Shown here piece after piece: positions 1 through 10,200 of a stretch of 49,375 nucleotides of DNA. The first letter of the stretch is position 1, and each line of letters begins with the position of its first letter. Under the pieces are notes generated by a model, which searched no databases, had not been told where the DNA came from, and worked only from the letters and a program-made list of their open reading frames with translations. Made by a program: the position numbers and the translations under genes. Source of the DNA: Planktothrix serta PCC 8927 (GTDB lineage Bacteria; Cyanobacteriota; Cyanobacteriia; Cyanobacteriales; Microcoleaceae); assembly GCF_900010725.2 (NCBI RefSeq), contig NZ_LR734878.1, positions 1 to 49,375 on the forward strand, in the 5' to 3' direction.

Positions 1-26
1 CTTGTTAAGGGGGGTTAGGGGGGATC
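1..26. repeat. Partial copy of dispersed C/G-rich repeat
   Basis: The first 26 bases match the right arm of the inverted-repeat element at 10574-10686 (AAGGGGGGTTAGGGGGGATC). It is probably one end of the same dispersed family, cut by the window edge. The rest of 27-135 holds a GGGGGTTCCCCC palindrome and no gene. Confidence 0.6.
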
Positions 27-135
27 ATTGACTGGGAATCAGATAGCGCGTGAATTCGGGTTTGAGCGCCTACTTCTAGCGTTAAGTTGACACGCTTTGG
101 GGGTTCCCCCGCCCCTACAAATTTGTGATCTCCTC

Positions 136-843
136 CTACAATTTCCCAGTAATTTGTTGCAAGATCTGAAGACTTTTTAAGGCGCTGCGAATCAGTTTTA
201 ATGCCTTAAAAGGATGTTTTAACATGATTTTAAGTAAGGGAATGGTCTGTAATTTTCCATCGCAACTAATGGCTGGGGTTAAATCAGGTAAATTTTGATC
301 ATAATCATCACTAACAACTCGTACTATTGCCACTTTAATTCCTGCTTGTGTTAAAATTTCTAATAAAATTATCCCTTCCATATCCACCACTTGAACGGGA
401 TAAAGTTGACCTAATTTTTGTTTTTCGTCGGCGGTTATAATCACCCTTTCGGTCGTTAATCCCCAAACTAAATAGGAGGGAATTAAGCGGTGGTGTAAGG
501 CAAGAGTTAAGTTAAAATCGCAGGGAATCACACTATTTTTATCGGGGGAATTTTGAATAGAATTTTGTGAAATCAGAGGTAAACAGTTTTGATAAACAAC
601 AATATCTCCGACTTGTAGCTTTGGAGATAAACTTCCACATAATCCCAAAACTAAAACTTGAAGGAAGGACTGACTTTTAACCGCTTCTGACTCTAGCCAT
701 TCCTTTAAATAAACGCTTAAATATTTACCGCCAATGGGAATCGGTAAAACTTCAATTTTCGAGGATTGAATCGGTTGTAATCCTCGGATTACGGCTTGAT
801 ATTCTTGACCTTGGGGAACAAGAATAAAATTCAATGGCTGCAT
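136..843 (-). CDS. PNP/UDP-phosphorylase-family nucleosidase-like protein
   Basis: A protein of about 235 residues of the nucleoside phosphorylase / MTA-SAH nucleosidase fold. The family hallmark is the late motif VVDMEG, followed by VAIVRVVSDD, which matches the DME(S/G) ribose-binding and S/TD purine-site pattern. An early GLCGSL stretch matches the glycine-rich phosphate or ribose loop. I place the start at the ATG at 843 (MQPLNFILVPQ). An in-frame ATG at 894 would add 17 charged residues that do not look like the family. The substrate cannot be fixed: MTA/SAH nucleosidase and the hopanoid enzyme HpnG (adenosylhopane nucleosidase) are both possible. No hopanoid gene is visible nearby. It is followed on the minus strand by no other gene in the window. 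Confidence 0.7.
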   Translation of the reverse strand: MQPLNFILVPQGQEYQAVIRGLQPIQSSKIEVLPIPIGGKYLSVYLKEWLESEAVKSQSFLQVLVLGLCGSLSPKLQVGDIVVYQNCLPLISQNSIQNSPDKNSVIPCDFNLTLALHHRLIPSYLVWGLTTERVIITADEKQKLGQLYPVQVVDMEGIILLEILTQAGIKVAIVRVVSDDYDQNLPDLTPAISCDGKLQTIPLLKIMLKHPFKALKLIRSALKSLQILQQITGKL

Positions 844-908
844 CCTTCGCTCTGATTTTGATTCTGTTTCAGCCCGGTGAGACTCAGGATGCAATTATAT
901 CATTTCAG

Positions 909-1085
909 TTAGACCAATACTAATTTTTTAACCGTTTTTTCCAAAGAGGAAGTGTAGGTCAGAATTGGTGATTGAACAGCATTCAAATCAGGCATTTCTT
1001 GCCAACAGTGGCGACACCGCCAAACTAGATGACCTCTATGAAAGTGTCGCAGCATGGGATGAGCACAACAAGGACAGTTAGGCAT
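909..1085 (-). CDS. 58-residue zinc-ribbon protein
   Basis: An open frame of 58 codons begins with ATG at 1085. The protein opens MPNCPCCAHPMLRHFHRGHL and continues with a CRHCW motif. Two cysteine pairs (C4, C6/C7 and C24, C27) flank a basic, aromatic segment, as in a treble-clef or zinc-ribbon fold. It ends with a lysine/hydrophobic tail. I recall short cyanobacterial proteins of the pattern CPCC...CxxCWQEMP, which this fits (C24, C27, then WQEMP). No function is known to me. It lies alone between the nucleosidase gene and the GGDEF gene on the same strand. No strong Shine-Dalgarno sequence is visible, so the call rests on the cysteine pattern. Confidence 0.6.
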   Translation of the reverse strand: MPNCPCCAHPMLRHFHRGHLVWRCRHCWQEMPDLNAVQSPILTYTSSLEKTVKKLVLV

Positions 1086-1244
1086 AAACGTTTGTTAAAC
1101 CTCGTCAAAATTGATCATGGATGGTTCCCCGACTAGGGGTAAAATCTAAAAACTGAATTAAAATATTGACTTGAGGATAAAAAAGAAATTTGAAGAAGTT
1201 TTGAAGATTGGGAAAATCCCGAAAAGTGTAACAAATCTATACAT

Positions 1245-4200
1245 TTAAGCTGAATTTTCAAAGGTTTTGCTAAATACACAGACGCGATTTCTTCCCTGTT
1301 GTTTAGCTTGGTACAACGCAGAATCTGCCGCCCGCACGACAGACTCACCCGTTAAACCTTGGCTGGGAAACAGAGCAATTCCTAAAGATAAAGTAATCTG
1401 ACCTAAATCTAGGTCATGATGTTTTAGCTTTAATTTTTGCACTTCAACTCGAATATTTTCTGCCCTTTCCTGAACAATTTCCAGAGAAACTTCGGGTAAA
1501 ATCAGGGTAAATTCTTCACCTCCATAACGACAAGCAATATCTGATCCCCGAATATTTTTTTGTAATACATTACCGAGTTGTTGTAAAACAATATCCCCGG
1601 CTTCATGACCAAAAGTGTCGTTATAATGTTTAAAATGATCAATATCAATCATGATCACCCCTAAATTAAACTTTTGACGTTGCGCTCGGTTAATTTCTCG
1701 TTCTAAAGATTCTTCTAAATAACGACGATTATATAACCCGGTCAAACTATCTCGAATGCTTTGATATTCCAAGGCTTCTCGTAGTTTCAAGTTAGCTAAA
1801 GCTAAAGCAATATGTTCAGCAACGGACGTGGCTAACCGTTGTTGATCTTCAGAAAGTTGTCCCGATTTATGAGATGCTAAACACAACAATCCTAACGCAT
1901 CTCCTTGAGCAATCATCGGAACACAAAGATGTTCAACCATCGGTGAAGAAATAAAAGATAATTCAGTTTCCGTTAATGAATTTATGGGAATATCACTGGA
2001 ATTAAGCAGATTTAATTGATGTTGATGTATCTTTTTAGGAATATGTTTACACAATAAACTACTTTCACAAGAAGCTACAAAATGTCGTCTTCCTCGTCGC
2101 AATGCCCAGCAATCTTGAGGAGCAAAAATACTCTCGCTCACCCCACTTAACTCCCCCCAACTGGCGACCATTTCCACTAGATTTTTAGAATTTTTGATCA
2201 CAAATAAATTACCGGATAGATTCGGAAAAAAAGGCTTGAGTAACTCATTAATCACTTGATAAGCTTCTTCTGTGGAATTACAAGCCTGTAAAAATTCGCT
2301 CATTTGACCTAATAACAAAGTTTCACGGTTGCGTTGTTCCAAATCATTGACCCAGTGAGTCAGCTTTTCATTCACTTCTTGGGCGGCTTCTTCAGTTTGC
2401 TTGCGTTCAGTAATATCTCGACAAGTCACAGCAATGCCATCATAAAGAGGAACAACTTGCAGTTGCACCCATTTCGCTTTAACTGTCGGGTTAGAAACAG
2501 CTAATTCTTCCTCAAATCCTTTATGGGTTTTAAACACACGCAAATATTTATCAATATAGCCCAATTCACACCCCCAAGGAAAGACATCACAGAGTCCTTT
2601 TCCTATCAGGTTTTCTTTATTTTGTAAAATCATTTCTTCCGCTTTAGCATTCATATCAACTAAAATAAAATCGGTTGATTTCCCGGCTTCATTTCGATAA
2701 CTTTGTAATAAAAAAAACGCATCTAAACTGCCATCAATAGCCGCCCTAAACCGGGCTTCTGATTCTTGGAGGGCTAGGGTGGTTTTTTGTCGTTCAATCG
2801 CTTCTTGTTTCAGGTCTTCAATGGCTTTCCCTAACTCATTGGTTCGTTGTTCAACCCGTTGTTCTAGTTGTTCATTAATTTGATGAAGTTTATTTTCCAG
2901 AAGTTTACGTTCAGCGATTTCTCGGATTAATTCATCATTGGAAGTCGCCAGTTGTATTGTCCGTTCTTGAACTTTACTTTCTAGGTCTTCTTGGGCTTTT
3001 TGAATTGCCATTTCAATTTGTTTGCGATCGCTAATATCTCGCATAAAAACCGTTAAAATTTTCCCTTTATCTAACAACAACTGAGAAATAGAAACTTCAG
3101 CCGGAAATTCACTTCCATCTTTACGGCGACCCCTAACTTCAGCATATTCTTTAATATGTTTAACTAAACCATTAGACGGAAATACTTCGGAATTATCTTG
3201 ACCCTGATTTTGAATCAATTCTTGAGAAATTAATAAACTAAAGGGCTGTTTTAAAATTTCATTAGCCGTATAACCAAATATTTTTTCCGCCCCTTGATTA
3301 AATAAGGTAATTTCTTGATCTTCATTAATTGAAATAATAGCATCCTGAGCCATATCTAAAATACCAGCCAAGCGTAAACCCGAATCAATGATGGCTTGTT
3401 CCGCTTGTTTAGCTTTAGTAATATCCCGATTAATTTTAAGAATAGAAATAGGATTTCCGTTCACATCTTTCTTGAGTGACCAACTACTATGAATAATCAT
3501 AGAATTTCCTTGACAGTTGGTTTGAATTAATTCTCCTTCCCAGTTTCCCTGCTCAAACAGTTCTTGTTTAATTTTGTCTAAGGATTTTGGGAATTGAGTT
3601 TTCAGAACTTCAACTAAATTTTTTCCTAAAACTTCTAATTTAGAATATCCATAAAGTTTTTCCGCGCCTTGGTTACAATAAGTGATATAATTACTCAAAT
3701 CAACTACAATAATTCCATCATTGGCTAAATCTAAAAGTTTAGCCTGATCTTGTAAAACTTGTTGAGTTCGTGCTTGTTCTAATAATTCTTCTTTTAATCG
3801 ACTATTTAAAGATTCTAACTCGGCGGTACGTTCAGAAACTTTGAATTCCAGATCTTCATTGATTTTTTTTAACGCTGCTTCTGCCCATTTTTGTTCTGTA
3901 ATATTCGTGAGAATAATCACACAACCTTTAAGATTATTATGGGGAATTGAGAGGGGACTCGCACTCAATAAAAAGTTAAATTTTTCTCCATCTTCTCGAA
4001 TAAATTCTACCTCTTGTCCTTGATAGGGATTCCCATTAATCACAGAAACAATCGAAAACGTGGAATGGCGTTGTTTTTTTAGAAAAGGTTGACTCCCATT
4101 TTGCTTAGGGAGGAGTTCAAGTTTAATCATGTCATCAAAGTTAGAAAGCAGTAAATTTTTACCTAAAATTCTGTGGGCTTCTTCACTCGCTCGAATAATT

Positions 4201-4802
4201 TTTCCTTGATGATTACAAACAATAATTGACTCCGCCGCTTTTTCTAACAGTAATCGCGTTAACCGTTCTTGAGAAATAATTTCTTCATCTCGTTTTTGTT
4301 CTGATAAATCCGTAACAATTAAACAGCCAACATCAACTCCTTGTTGATTTAAGATACTAATCGAAAGATAAACGGGAATCTCCGTACCATCACGAGCAAT
4401 TAAGGTTAATTCTCCCTTTCCTGAACCTGAATGAGCCTTCTGACATAAAGCTTCAAATAGCATTAAATCAGCAGGTAAAATAAAATCCTTAAAATCCGTC
4501 CCCATTAATTTTTTTAACGGTGTTTTAACTAAAGCAGCCAGTCGCTTATTGCAATAGAGTAATAAGGTACTATCGGGGGTAATAGTAGCCGCGCCTTCCT
4601 TCATTTCTTCTACTAACAGCCGATAGGAGGAGTCCGCCCCTTGTAGGGTATAAACTTGTTCTCCCTGTGACCCTGCAATCACTAAAGCGTCTACTTCTCC
4701 ATTCCCGATCGCGCGTAATGTTTCCTGTGCAGTTTCTAACTGATAACGAAGATTTTTAACTTCTTCTTGTAATTCTTTTTCAGATGATCTCCCGTTAACC
4801 AT
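1245..4802 (-). CDS. Multi-PAS/GAF diguanylate cyclase (GGDEF)
   Basis: An 1185-residue cytoplasmic sensor protein with no membrane segment visible. Five PAS or PAS-like domains run from about residue 59 to 845, several ending in the PAC signature (DITE/DISDRKQ) and separated by coiled-coil linkers. A GAF domain follows at about 860-1010, then a GGDEF domain. The active-site loop is GGEEF at 1094-1098, so cyclase activity (2 GTP to c-di-GMP) is expected. An RGSD inhibitory I-site lies exactly five residues upstream (1085-1088), which predicts product inhibition. There is no EAL or HD-GYP domain. It is the last gene of the minus-strand signalling block and starts 31 bases after the KaiB-like gene, so co-transcription is likely. 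The ligands of the PAS and GAF domains cannot be read. Confidence 0.92.
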   Translation of the reverse strand: MVNGRSSEKELQEEVKNLRYQLETAQETLRAIGNGEVDALVIAGSQGEQVYTLQGADSSYRLLVEEMKEGAATITPDSTLLLYCNKRLAALVKTPLKKLMGTDFKDFILPADLMLFEALCQKAHSGSGKGELTLIARDGTEIPVYLSISILNQQGVDVGCLIVTDLSEQKRDEEIISQERLTRLLLEKAAESIIVCNHQGKIIRASEEAHRILGKNLLLSNFDDMIKLELLPKQNGSQPFLKKQRHSTFSIVSVINGNPYQGQEVEFIREDGEKFNFLLSASPLSIPHNNLKGCVIILTNITEQKWAEAALKKINEDLEFKVSERTAELESLNSRLKEELLEQARTQQVLQDQAKLLDLANDGIIVVDLSNYITYCNQGAEKLYGYSKLEVLGKNLVEVLKTQFPKSLDKIKQELFEQGNWEGELIQTNCQGNSMIIHSSWSLKKDVNGNPISILKINRDITKAKQAEQAIIDSGLRLAGILDMAQDAIISINEDQEITLFNQGAEKIFGYTANEILKQPFSLLISQELIQNQGQDNSEVFPSNGLVKHIKEYAEVRGRRKDGSEFPAEVSISQLLLDKGKILTVFMRDISDRKQIEMAIQKAQEDLESKVQERTIQLATSNDELIREIAERKLLENKLHQINEQLEQRVEQRTNELGKAIEDLKQEAIERQKTTLALQESEARFRAAIDGSLDAFFLLQSYRNEAGKSTDFILVDMNAKAEEMILQNKENLIGKGLCDVFPWGCELGYIDKYLRVFKTHKGFEEELAVSNPTVKAKWVQLQVVPLYDGIAVTCRDITERKQTEEAAQEVNEKLTHWVNDLEQRNRETLLLGQMSEFLQACNSTEEAYQVINELLKPFFPNLSGNLFVIKNSKNLVEMVASWGELSGVSESIFAPQDCWALRRGRRHFVASCESSLLCKHIPKKIHQHQLNLLNSSDIPINSLTETELSFISSPMVEHLCVPMIAQGDALGLLCLASHKSGQLSEDQQRLATSVAEHIALALANLKLREALEYQSIRDSLTGLYNRRYLEESLEREINRAQRQKFNLGVIMIDIDHFKHYNDTFGHEAGDIVLQQLGNVLQKNIRGSDIACRYGGEEFTLILPEVSLEIVQERAENIRVEVQKLKLKHHDLDLGQITLSLGIALFPSQGLTGESVVRAADSALYQAKQQGRNRVCVFSKTFENSA

Positions 4803-4833
4803 AGTTAACTCTCAACGCCTACAAAAACATCAT

Positions 4834-5157
4834 TTAAAAGGATAAATTTAAAGCCGTGAGAATTCTTTCTTTTTGAGATAAATCCCCAATAATTCTTTGT
4901 AAGGGTAATGGTAAAAGCCGAATCAAAGTCGGTACAGCAACAATGGGTTCGCCTTGGGTGAGTTCAGGTTGCTGATAAACGTCAATCACTTCTAAATCAT
5001 AATGATCTTTCAAGTGAGTTTCACAAATATACTTGATGGTTTTCAGAGCCAAAATTGACTTTAAATTAGTTCCAGCAATATATAAACGCAGACAATAATA
5101 TCCTTCCTCAATGGAGGGTTGAGAGTTCTGTTTGGGTGACAAATAATGGTCTTTCAT
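4834..5157 (-). CDS. KaiB-like thioredoxin-fold protein (second of pair)
   Basis: A KaiB-family protein of 107 residues. Recognisable landmarks are YYCLRLYIAGTNLKS (beta-1 and helix start), then VPTLIRLLPLPLQRIIGDLS, matching the clock-protein pattern PTLxxxxPPPxRxIIGDLS. The PPP is degenerate (PLPL). I choose the ATG at 5157, preceded by AGAGGAAAA. The longer frame begins with TTG at 5181 and lacks support. It starts 34 bases after the sister gene. KaiB normally acts on KaiC, but no kaiC or kaiA is in the window, so a role as an adaptor to kinases or receivers is inference. The N-terminal domain of SasA has the same fold. Confidence 0.85.
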   Translation of the reverse strand: MKDHYLSPKQNSQPSIEEGYYCLRLYIAGTNLKSILALKTIKYICETHLKDHYDLEVIDVYQQPELTQGEPIVAVPTLIRLLPLPLQRIIGDLSQKERILTALNLSF

Positions 5158-5191
5158 TAGAGTTTTCCTCTGGGTTTTCAATTAAGAGCTT

Positions 5192-5518
5192 TCAAGGGTT
5201 TTTCCATTCTTCCCCTTTCCATAGTTCTAACCCCACTAAGATTTTTTCGGGATTCGATAAATCTCCAATAATTTGCTTAAAGGGAGGGGGAATTGTTCTA
5301 ACTAATGTCGGAAGTACGAAAATTTGATCTTCCTGGGCGAGGTGGGGATCTTCTAACAAATCAATGATTTCAATGTTATATTGACCCTGAAGATACTGCT
5401 CACAAATTTTTTTTAAATTTGTAAAGGCGGTAATCGCTTTAGGAGTTTGTCCAGCAACATATAAACGTAATTCCCAAAGTTTTGGTTCATTTGGTTTCAA
5501 GTTTTTTTGATTATCCAT
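5192..5518 (-). CDS. KaiB-like thioredoxin-fold protein (first of pair)
   Basis: A 108-residue KaiB-family protein, closer to canonical KaiB than its neighbour. It has [16 protein letters not shown] at the first strand and helix, [13 protein letters not shown] in the middle and [20 protein letters not shown] near the end. The start ATG at 5518 is supported by AGGAAAG five bases upstream. Its length matches clock KaiB (about 102-108). The position between a receiver and a second KaiB-like gene, with no kaiC nearby, suggests a paralogue outside the core oscillator. The two copies differ clearly, so the duplication is not recent. Confidence 0.88.
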   Translation of the reverse strand: MDNQKNLKPNEPKLWELRLYVAGQTPKAITAFTNLKKICEQYLQGQYNIEIIDLLEDPHLAQEDQIFVLPTLVRTIPPPFKQIIGDLSNPEKILVGLELWKGEEWKNP

Positions 5519-5616
5519 GATGGCTTTCCTGGGCGCAATAACTTTAAATTTCAGGGTCTGGATTTTAAAAAATAGCTTCTAAACAATTCAGTAGCAGCAG
5601 GATGAAAAACAGAAGT

Positions 5617-6042
5617 TTACCATTTTAAGGCAAGTCTAATCTGTTCAATCAACACAAAGGGATCAAAGGGTTTCATGATCACATCAACCACACCTAAATT
5701 TAAGAATTGGCTTTTATCAATCTGTTCGGCTTTAGCCGATAAGACAACAATTGGGATGTGTAGATGCTCAAATTTTTGGTTGAGTAACTGCACAAATTTT
5801 AACCCATCAATCCCCGGCATCATTAAATCTAAAATAATCGCATCTGGTTTTTCAGATAAGGCTTTGAGCAGTCCTTCTTCCCCATTGTTTGCGGTCAATA
5901 CTTGCCAACCTGCAATTTCTTCAAAACAGCTTTGCATAATTTCTAAAATGGTTTCATCATCATCAATGAGCAATAGCTGTTTGGAACAAGTAAAATTTTC
6001 CTTGATGGGGTTAGATGAATCCATTAAAACTGATGAAAACAT
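5617..6042 (-). CDS. Single-domain response regulator (CheY-like)
   Basis: A 141-residue protein consisting of one receiver domain and a short N-terminal extension. The acidic pocket is DDDE, the phospho-acceptor aspartate is in AIILDLMMPG, and the switch residues are S/T in VVLSAK and K in IMKPFDP. There is no output domain, so it should act by protein contact. The ATG at 6042 is used here; an internal ATG at 6024 (MDSSN) is equally possible because neither has a clear Shine-Dalgarno. It starts about 20 bases after the Hsp20-like gene and lies 98 bases before the KaiB-like pair. Confidence 0.88.
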   Translation of the reverse strand: MFSSVLMDSSNPIKENFTCSKQLLLIDDDETILEIMQSCFEEIAGWQVLTANNGEEGLLKALSEKPDAIILDLMMPGIDGLKFVQLLNQKFEHLHIPIVVLSAKAEQIDKSQFLNLGVVDVIMKPFDPFVLIEQIRLALKW

Positions 6043-6063
6043 GGTTTAGACTCAATTGGAATA

Positions 6064-6648
6064 TTAGGAATTTTCGTAATTGATTTCCAACGCTTGAGAT
6101 AACTGGTGTAGAGTTGGAGAACAACGGACTACGATTCCTTGATGACAGGACGAACCGGGTTGTTGTTTCGGTAACGTCAGCACTAATACATTCTTATGTA
6201 ATATTGCGGTTACGGTTTCGGGATGAACCGGATAGGGTAAAGGAATCAAACTTTGAAATTGTTGGGCGGGATAGGTAAAATCGCAATAGCCCAACACTGT
6301 TACCTGTTCAATTTGTTCTCCCGATAAAAACACCGTTTCTGATGTCACCTGAATTTGTAAATTTTCGGGTTTAAGACTAGGAATTGAGACTTTTAACAGA
6401 ATATTGGTGGCGGTTTCTTGCATTTTCACATCCCGAATGGGTGTTGTTCCCTCCTGAGCAACCCAAAGAGTTAGAGGGGAATTAATCGCCGTCGAACGAT
6501 TGGTGAAAGGCTGTATCCGTTGATACAGATTGCTGAAAAACCGCCCAATGTTTAAATTCTCTAAAATCATGATGATTTCTGTTAGTCTGTTAGCGTTTCC
6601 AGAGGAATTCCTGTCAGGGGATTGAACAGGATTCCGTTTGACTGTCAT
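6064..6648 (-). CDS. Hsp20/alpha-crystallin-like small heat-shock protein
   Basis: A 194-residue protein with an alpha-crystallin-type core. The segment TNILLKVSIPSLKPENLQIQ matches the sHSP pattern of a strand followed by PG/PxxLxI, and VLVLTLPKQ is the terminal strand pair (LxLTLPK). The N-terminal 26 residues are polar and may not be translated; an in-frame ATG at 6570 (MILENLNIGRFF) is a good alternative start. The C-terminal tail lacks an obvious I-x-I anchor. The family acts as an ATP-independent holdase. Its place between two receivers suggests a stress-linked regulon or a borrowed interaction domain. The family call is moderately secure. Confidence 0.72.
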   Translation of the reverse strand: MTVKRNPVQSPDRNSSGNANRLTEIIMILENLNIGRFFSNLYQRIQPFTNRSTAINSPLTLWVAQEGTTPIRDVKMQETATNILLKVSIPSLKPENLQIQVTSETVFLSGEQIEQVTVLGYCDFTYPAQQFQSLIPLPYPVHPETVTAILHKNVLVLTLPKQQPGSSCHQGIVVRCSPTLHQLSQALEINYENS

Positions 6649-6800
6649 TACCTATACGCTATCAAGGAAATTTGAGGAAAATTTGAAGTTGAGTATTGAT
6701 TTCTGAAAGTTTTTCAGAGAAATGTACTCCTCCTGTAGATAGGGATTTGCAGACGAGATCGACCCTAGAAACAGCGAAGTTTGTAGCCTAGCTAATCTGG

Positions 6801-7184
6801 CTACCCTTCAATATCCCAGCCCAAAATAGAGGCAATTTGCTGATGCAAGCTCATGGGGTCAAAGGGTTTCTTAATCAAACCTGCAATATTAAATTGGGAA
6901 AAGAGAGCTTGTTCTGTGGCTAATACTTTAGCCGTTAATAATATTACGGGTATTTGCCGATTGATCGGATGATCCTGCAATTGTTTCAACGTTTCAATCC
7001 CATCCATCTCTGGCATAGAAACATCTAATAATACTGCATCTAAAGGCTCAATGGCTGCTATTTTAAGCGCTTCTTGACCGGAATTTGCAACGTGAATTCC
7101 CCATCCGACTAAATCTTCTAAACAAGCTTGGACGACTTCGAGAATCAACTCTTCGTCATCAACAACTAAAATTTTTTTTGTCAT
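6801..7184 (-). CDS. Single-domain response regulator (CheY-like)
   Basis: A 127-residue stand-alone receiver. It has the acidic pair in VVDDEE, the phospho-acceptor in AVLLDVSMPEMDG, threonine in ILLTAK and lysine in LIKKPFDP. It starts 38 bases after the stop of the multi-PAS kinase and is therefore its probable direct partner. It resembles the receiver at 5617-6042 (shared KPFDP and spacing), so the two may compete for one kinase or form a relay. No output domain is present. Confidence 0.9.
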   Translation of the reverse strand: MTKKILVVDDEELILEVVQACLEDLVGWGIHVANSGQEALKIAAIEPLDAVLLDVSMPEMDGIETLKQLQDHPINRQIPVILLTAKVLATEQALFSQFNIAGLIKKPFDPMSLHQQIASILGWDIEG

Positions 7185-7222
7185 AATTCAGGGAACAGTT
7201 ACGAAATATTTTCGGTTTCGCT

Positions 7223-10200
7223 TTACCCTGGGGATGTGGTTGAATTCGGGGGCAGGGGGAGTGTAAAATAGAAACAACTACCTTGATTAAGCTGACTTTC
7301 TGCCCATATTTGACCTCCATGTTGTTGAATAATCATTCGACAGATTGCTAATCCTAACCCCGTTCCTCCTTTCTGTCGGGAATCAGACGCATCAACTTGT
7401 TGAAACTGTTCAAATATGATTTTTATTTTATCATTAGGAATGCCTCTGCCTTGATCTTTGATACGAAATAAAACATAAGGAGGGACAGGACACAAGTTAA
7501 GAATATTCTCATTGGGCAGATTGGCATTTATGTCCTCATCCGTTGTGATCAATTCAGCTTTGATCTCAATGGTGGTTTGAGGAGGAGAAAACTTAATAGC
7601 GTTACTAATTAAATTCGTTAAGGTTTGAATAATAGAATCTGGTACTGCCCACACCCTAGCCTCACAGGGCTGAACAGATAATATAATTTGGTGAGATTCC
7701 GCAAGTGCTGTCATGGCTTCGGCCGATTGTTCGAGTAAATCAGAGACAAGACAAGCTTGAAATAGGGGTTTAACTTTTCCCGATTGCAATCGTTCAAAAT
7801 CTAAAATATCATTAACTAATCGCACTAATCGTTCCGTTTCTCTGTGGGCAATATTTAACATTCGTTTTCTCTTTTCTGGTTTCTGATCATAAACCCCATT
7901 CGCCAATAATCCTAATGCTCCGAGAATACTCGTTAACGGTGTCCGCAATTCATGACTAACAACTGAAATAAACTCCCGTTTCATCTGTTCAATTTGTTGT
8001 TGTTCCGTAATATCTTCCAGCGAACCAACATGACCGATTAAATTACCCATTTTAGACACAATTGGAGCCATTTTTAGCCTCGCAAATCGAACCGTACCAT
8101 CCCGGTGTTGATAGCGGAATTCATCTTGATTTTTGGGGTTTTTAGGCTTATTTTTTGATGAATTTTCTATAACCCGTTCTCGATCTTCAGGATGAATAAA
8201 ATTCTGCCATCCTTGACCTAATGCTTCCTCAAAAGTATAACCTGCAATTTCTTGAGCACGAGGGTTAACATAGATGCAATCTTCCTGATGATTAACGAGA
8301 AAAATCCCATTAGGGGCGAATTCAATCAAAGTTCTAAACTGAGCTTCACTTTTCTCTAAGGCATATTGAATTTTTTTAGTTTCTGTAATATCAGTATTAA
8401 TTTCTAAAATTTTAATCGGAACATCCTTCTGATCTCGTTGTAATACCCAACGACTCAAAACAATTAGACCCGTCCCATCTTTTTTGCGATGAATTAATTC
8501 TCCTTCCCAATATCCAGTTGCTAAAAATTTGCCTTCAATATCAATTAAGGGTTCAGGAAATTGTGTACAGAGGAAGCTATGGGTTGATTGTCCTAACGCT
8601 TCTATTTTTGTCCAACCATACATCATTTCTGCCCCGCGATTCCAGAAGGTAATAATATTATTCAGATTGCGGGTAATAATAGTATCATGGGCAAGATCTA
8701 ATAATTGGGCTTGTTCCTGAAGCCGATCTTGAATCATCTGTTGGTCTTCAAGGATCAGTAGTAAACGTTCATTGATCGCCTGCAATTCTGCTGTTCGTTC
8801 TTGAACTTTATCTTCTAATTCTAATTGATATCTTCTCAATTCTATTTCAACTTTTTTGCGTTCTGTAATATCCATCGCAGCACAAGTGACCCCCACAATT
8901 TCACCCTGTAGATTTCTTAAAGGCTCCACCGTTAAATCATAGTAACCCAATTGTTGCTTCAGGGTGACAGAAACTTCCGTTCTCATTCTTTTTCCCGTTG
9001 ACAAAACTGATTGTTTAATTTCCGTTAATTTTTGAGCCTCTTCAACCGTCATTAAGTCAGCATCCGTTTTGCCTAGGGTAAAATTGGGATCTAAATTTTC
9101 AACCGGATTATAAATCCAAGTATACCGCAATTGTAGATCTTGATTAAACGCAGTAATTGGTGAATTTTGCAGGGCGACTCGAAATCGTTCTTCACTTTTT
9201 TGCAGACTTTCTTGAAGTTGCTTAATATCGGTAATATCAACCGCATTTCCGATAATTTTATTCGGTATTCCTTCCTTATTTCGAGAAAAAACCATCTCCC
9301 AAGTATGGAGCCAGCACCATTCTCCCGCCACATTTTTTACCCGGAATTCATTTTCGATTCTCTCCCCGTTTTGAAGTTGAACTAAACGCCGGGGAAGTTC
9401 CTCTAATTTATACAGATCATCAGGATGAATGATTTCTTGAAAAAAGGCTAATCCCCTTTCTTGAATTTCAGAAATTGACCGACCAAAAAACTCACTTCCT
9501 TTGGGGTTAAGATAAATATTTTTTTGATTTAAAACATCATAAACATATAAAAGATTGGGCGTAGTATCTGATATTTTTTGAATAAATTTCTGGGTTTCTT
9601 GTAAGGCTAATTCTGTAGTTTTAAGCTCAGTAATATCGACAACAATTCCATTCCAAAGCATACGACCATCGCTTAAACGACGGGGAGCAGAGCGACTATG
9701 TGTCCAGCGAATTTCTCCAGAAGTAACTTGTTGACGGAGTTCGGCATCGAAAAGAGATAAATTTTGATAAGCTTCTTCCATCTTTTGTTGCCAAACAGAA
9801 TAATCTTCCGGCAAAATTTGGCTCATCAGCAAACTAGGTTCCTTTAAAATATCTTCCGGTTTAAGCCCTGTAATTTGTTCAATCCCAGCACTAATATAGT
9901 TAAAACAGAAACTTTTATCTAACTCTTGAATAATCTGAAAAATCGCCCCATTTGGTAAATTATCCCCAAGGGAACGTAACATCATTTCCCGTTCTTGTAA
10001 CGCAGTTTCGGTTTGTTTGCGTTCTGTAATATCCCGTTGAATTGCAATCCAATGGGTATACCAACCCGTTTCATTTTTTATGGGAAAGAGATTCAGTTGC
10101 ACCCAAAAAGGAGTTCCATCTTTACGATAGTTAATTAACTCGACCTCTATCGATTGCCATTGCTGCAAAGCCGCCCGAATTTGATCCAAAACCGCCCGTG

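Noticed and set aside
1133-1348. 71-codon minus-strand frame
   Set aside because: It overlaps the C-terminal coding part of the GGDEF gene in another frame and has no family features.
4834-5518. Core circadian kaiB locus
   Set aside because: There are two diverged KaiB-like genes and no kaiA or kaiC; better called KaiB-like paralogues.
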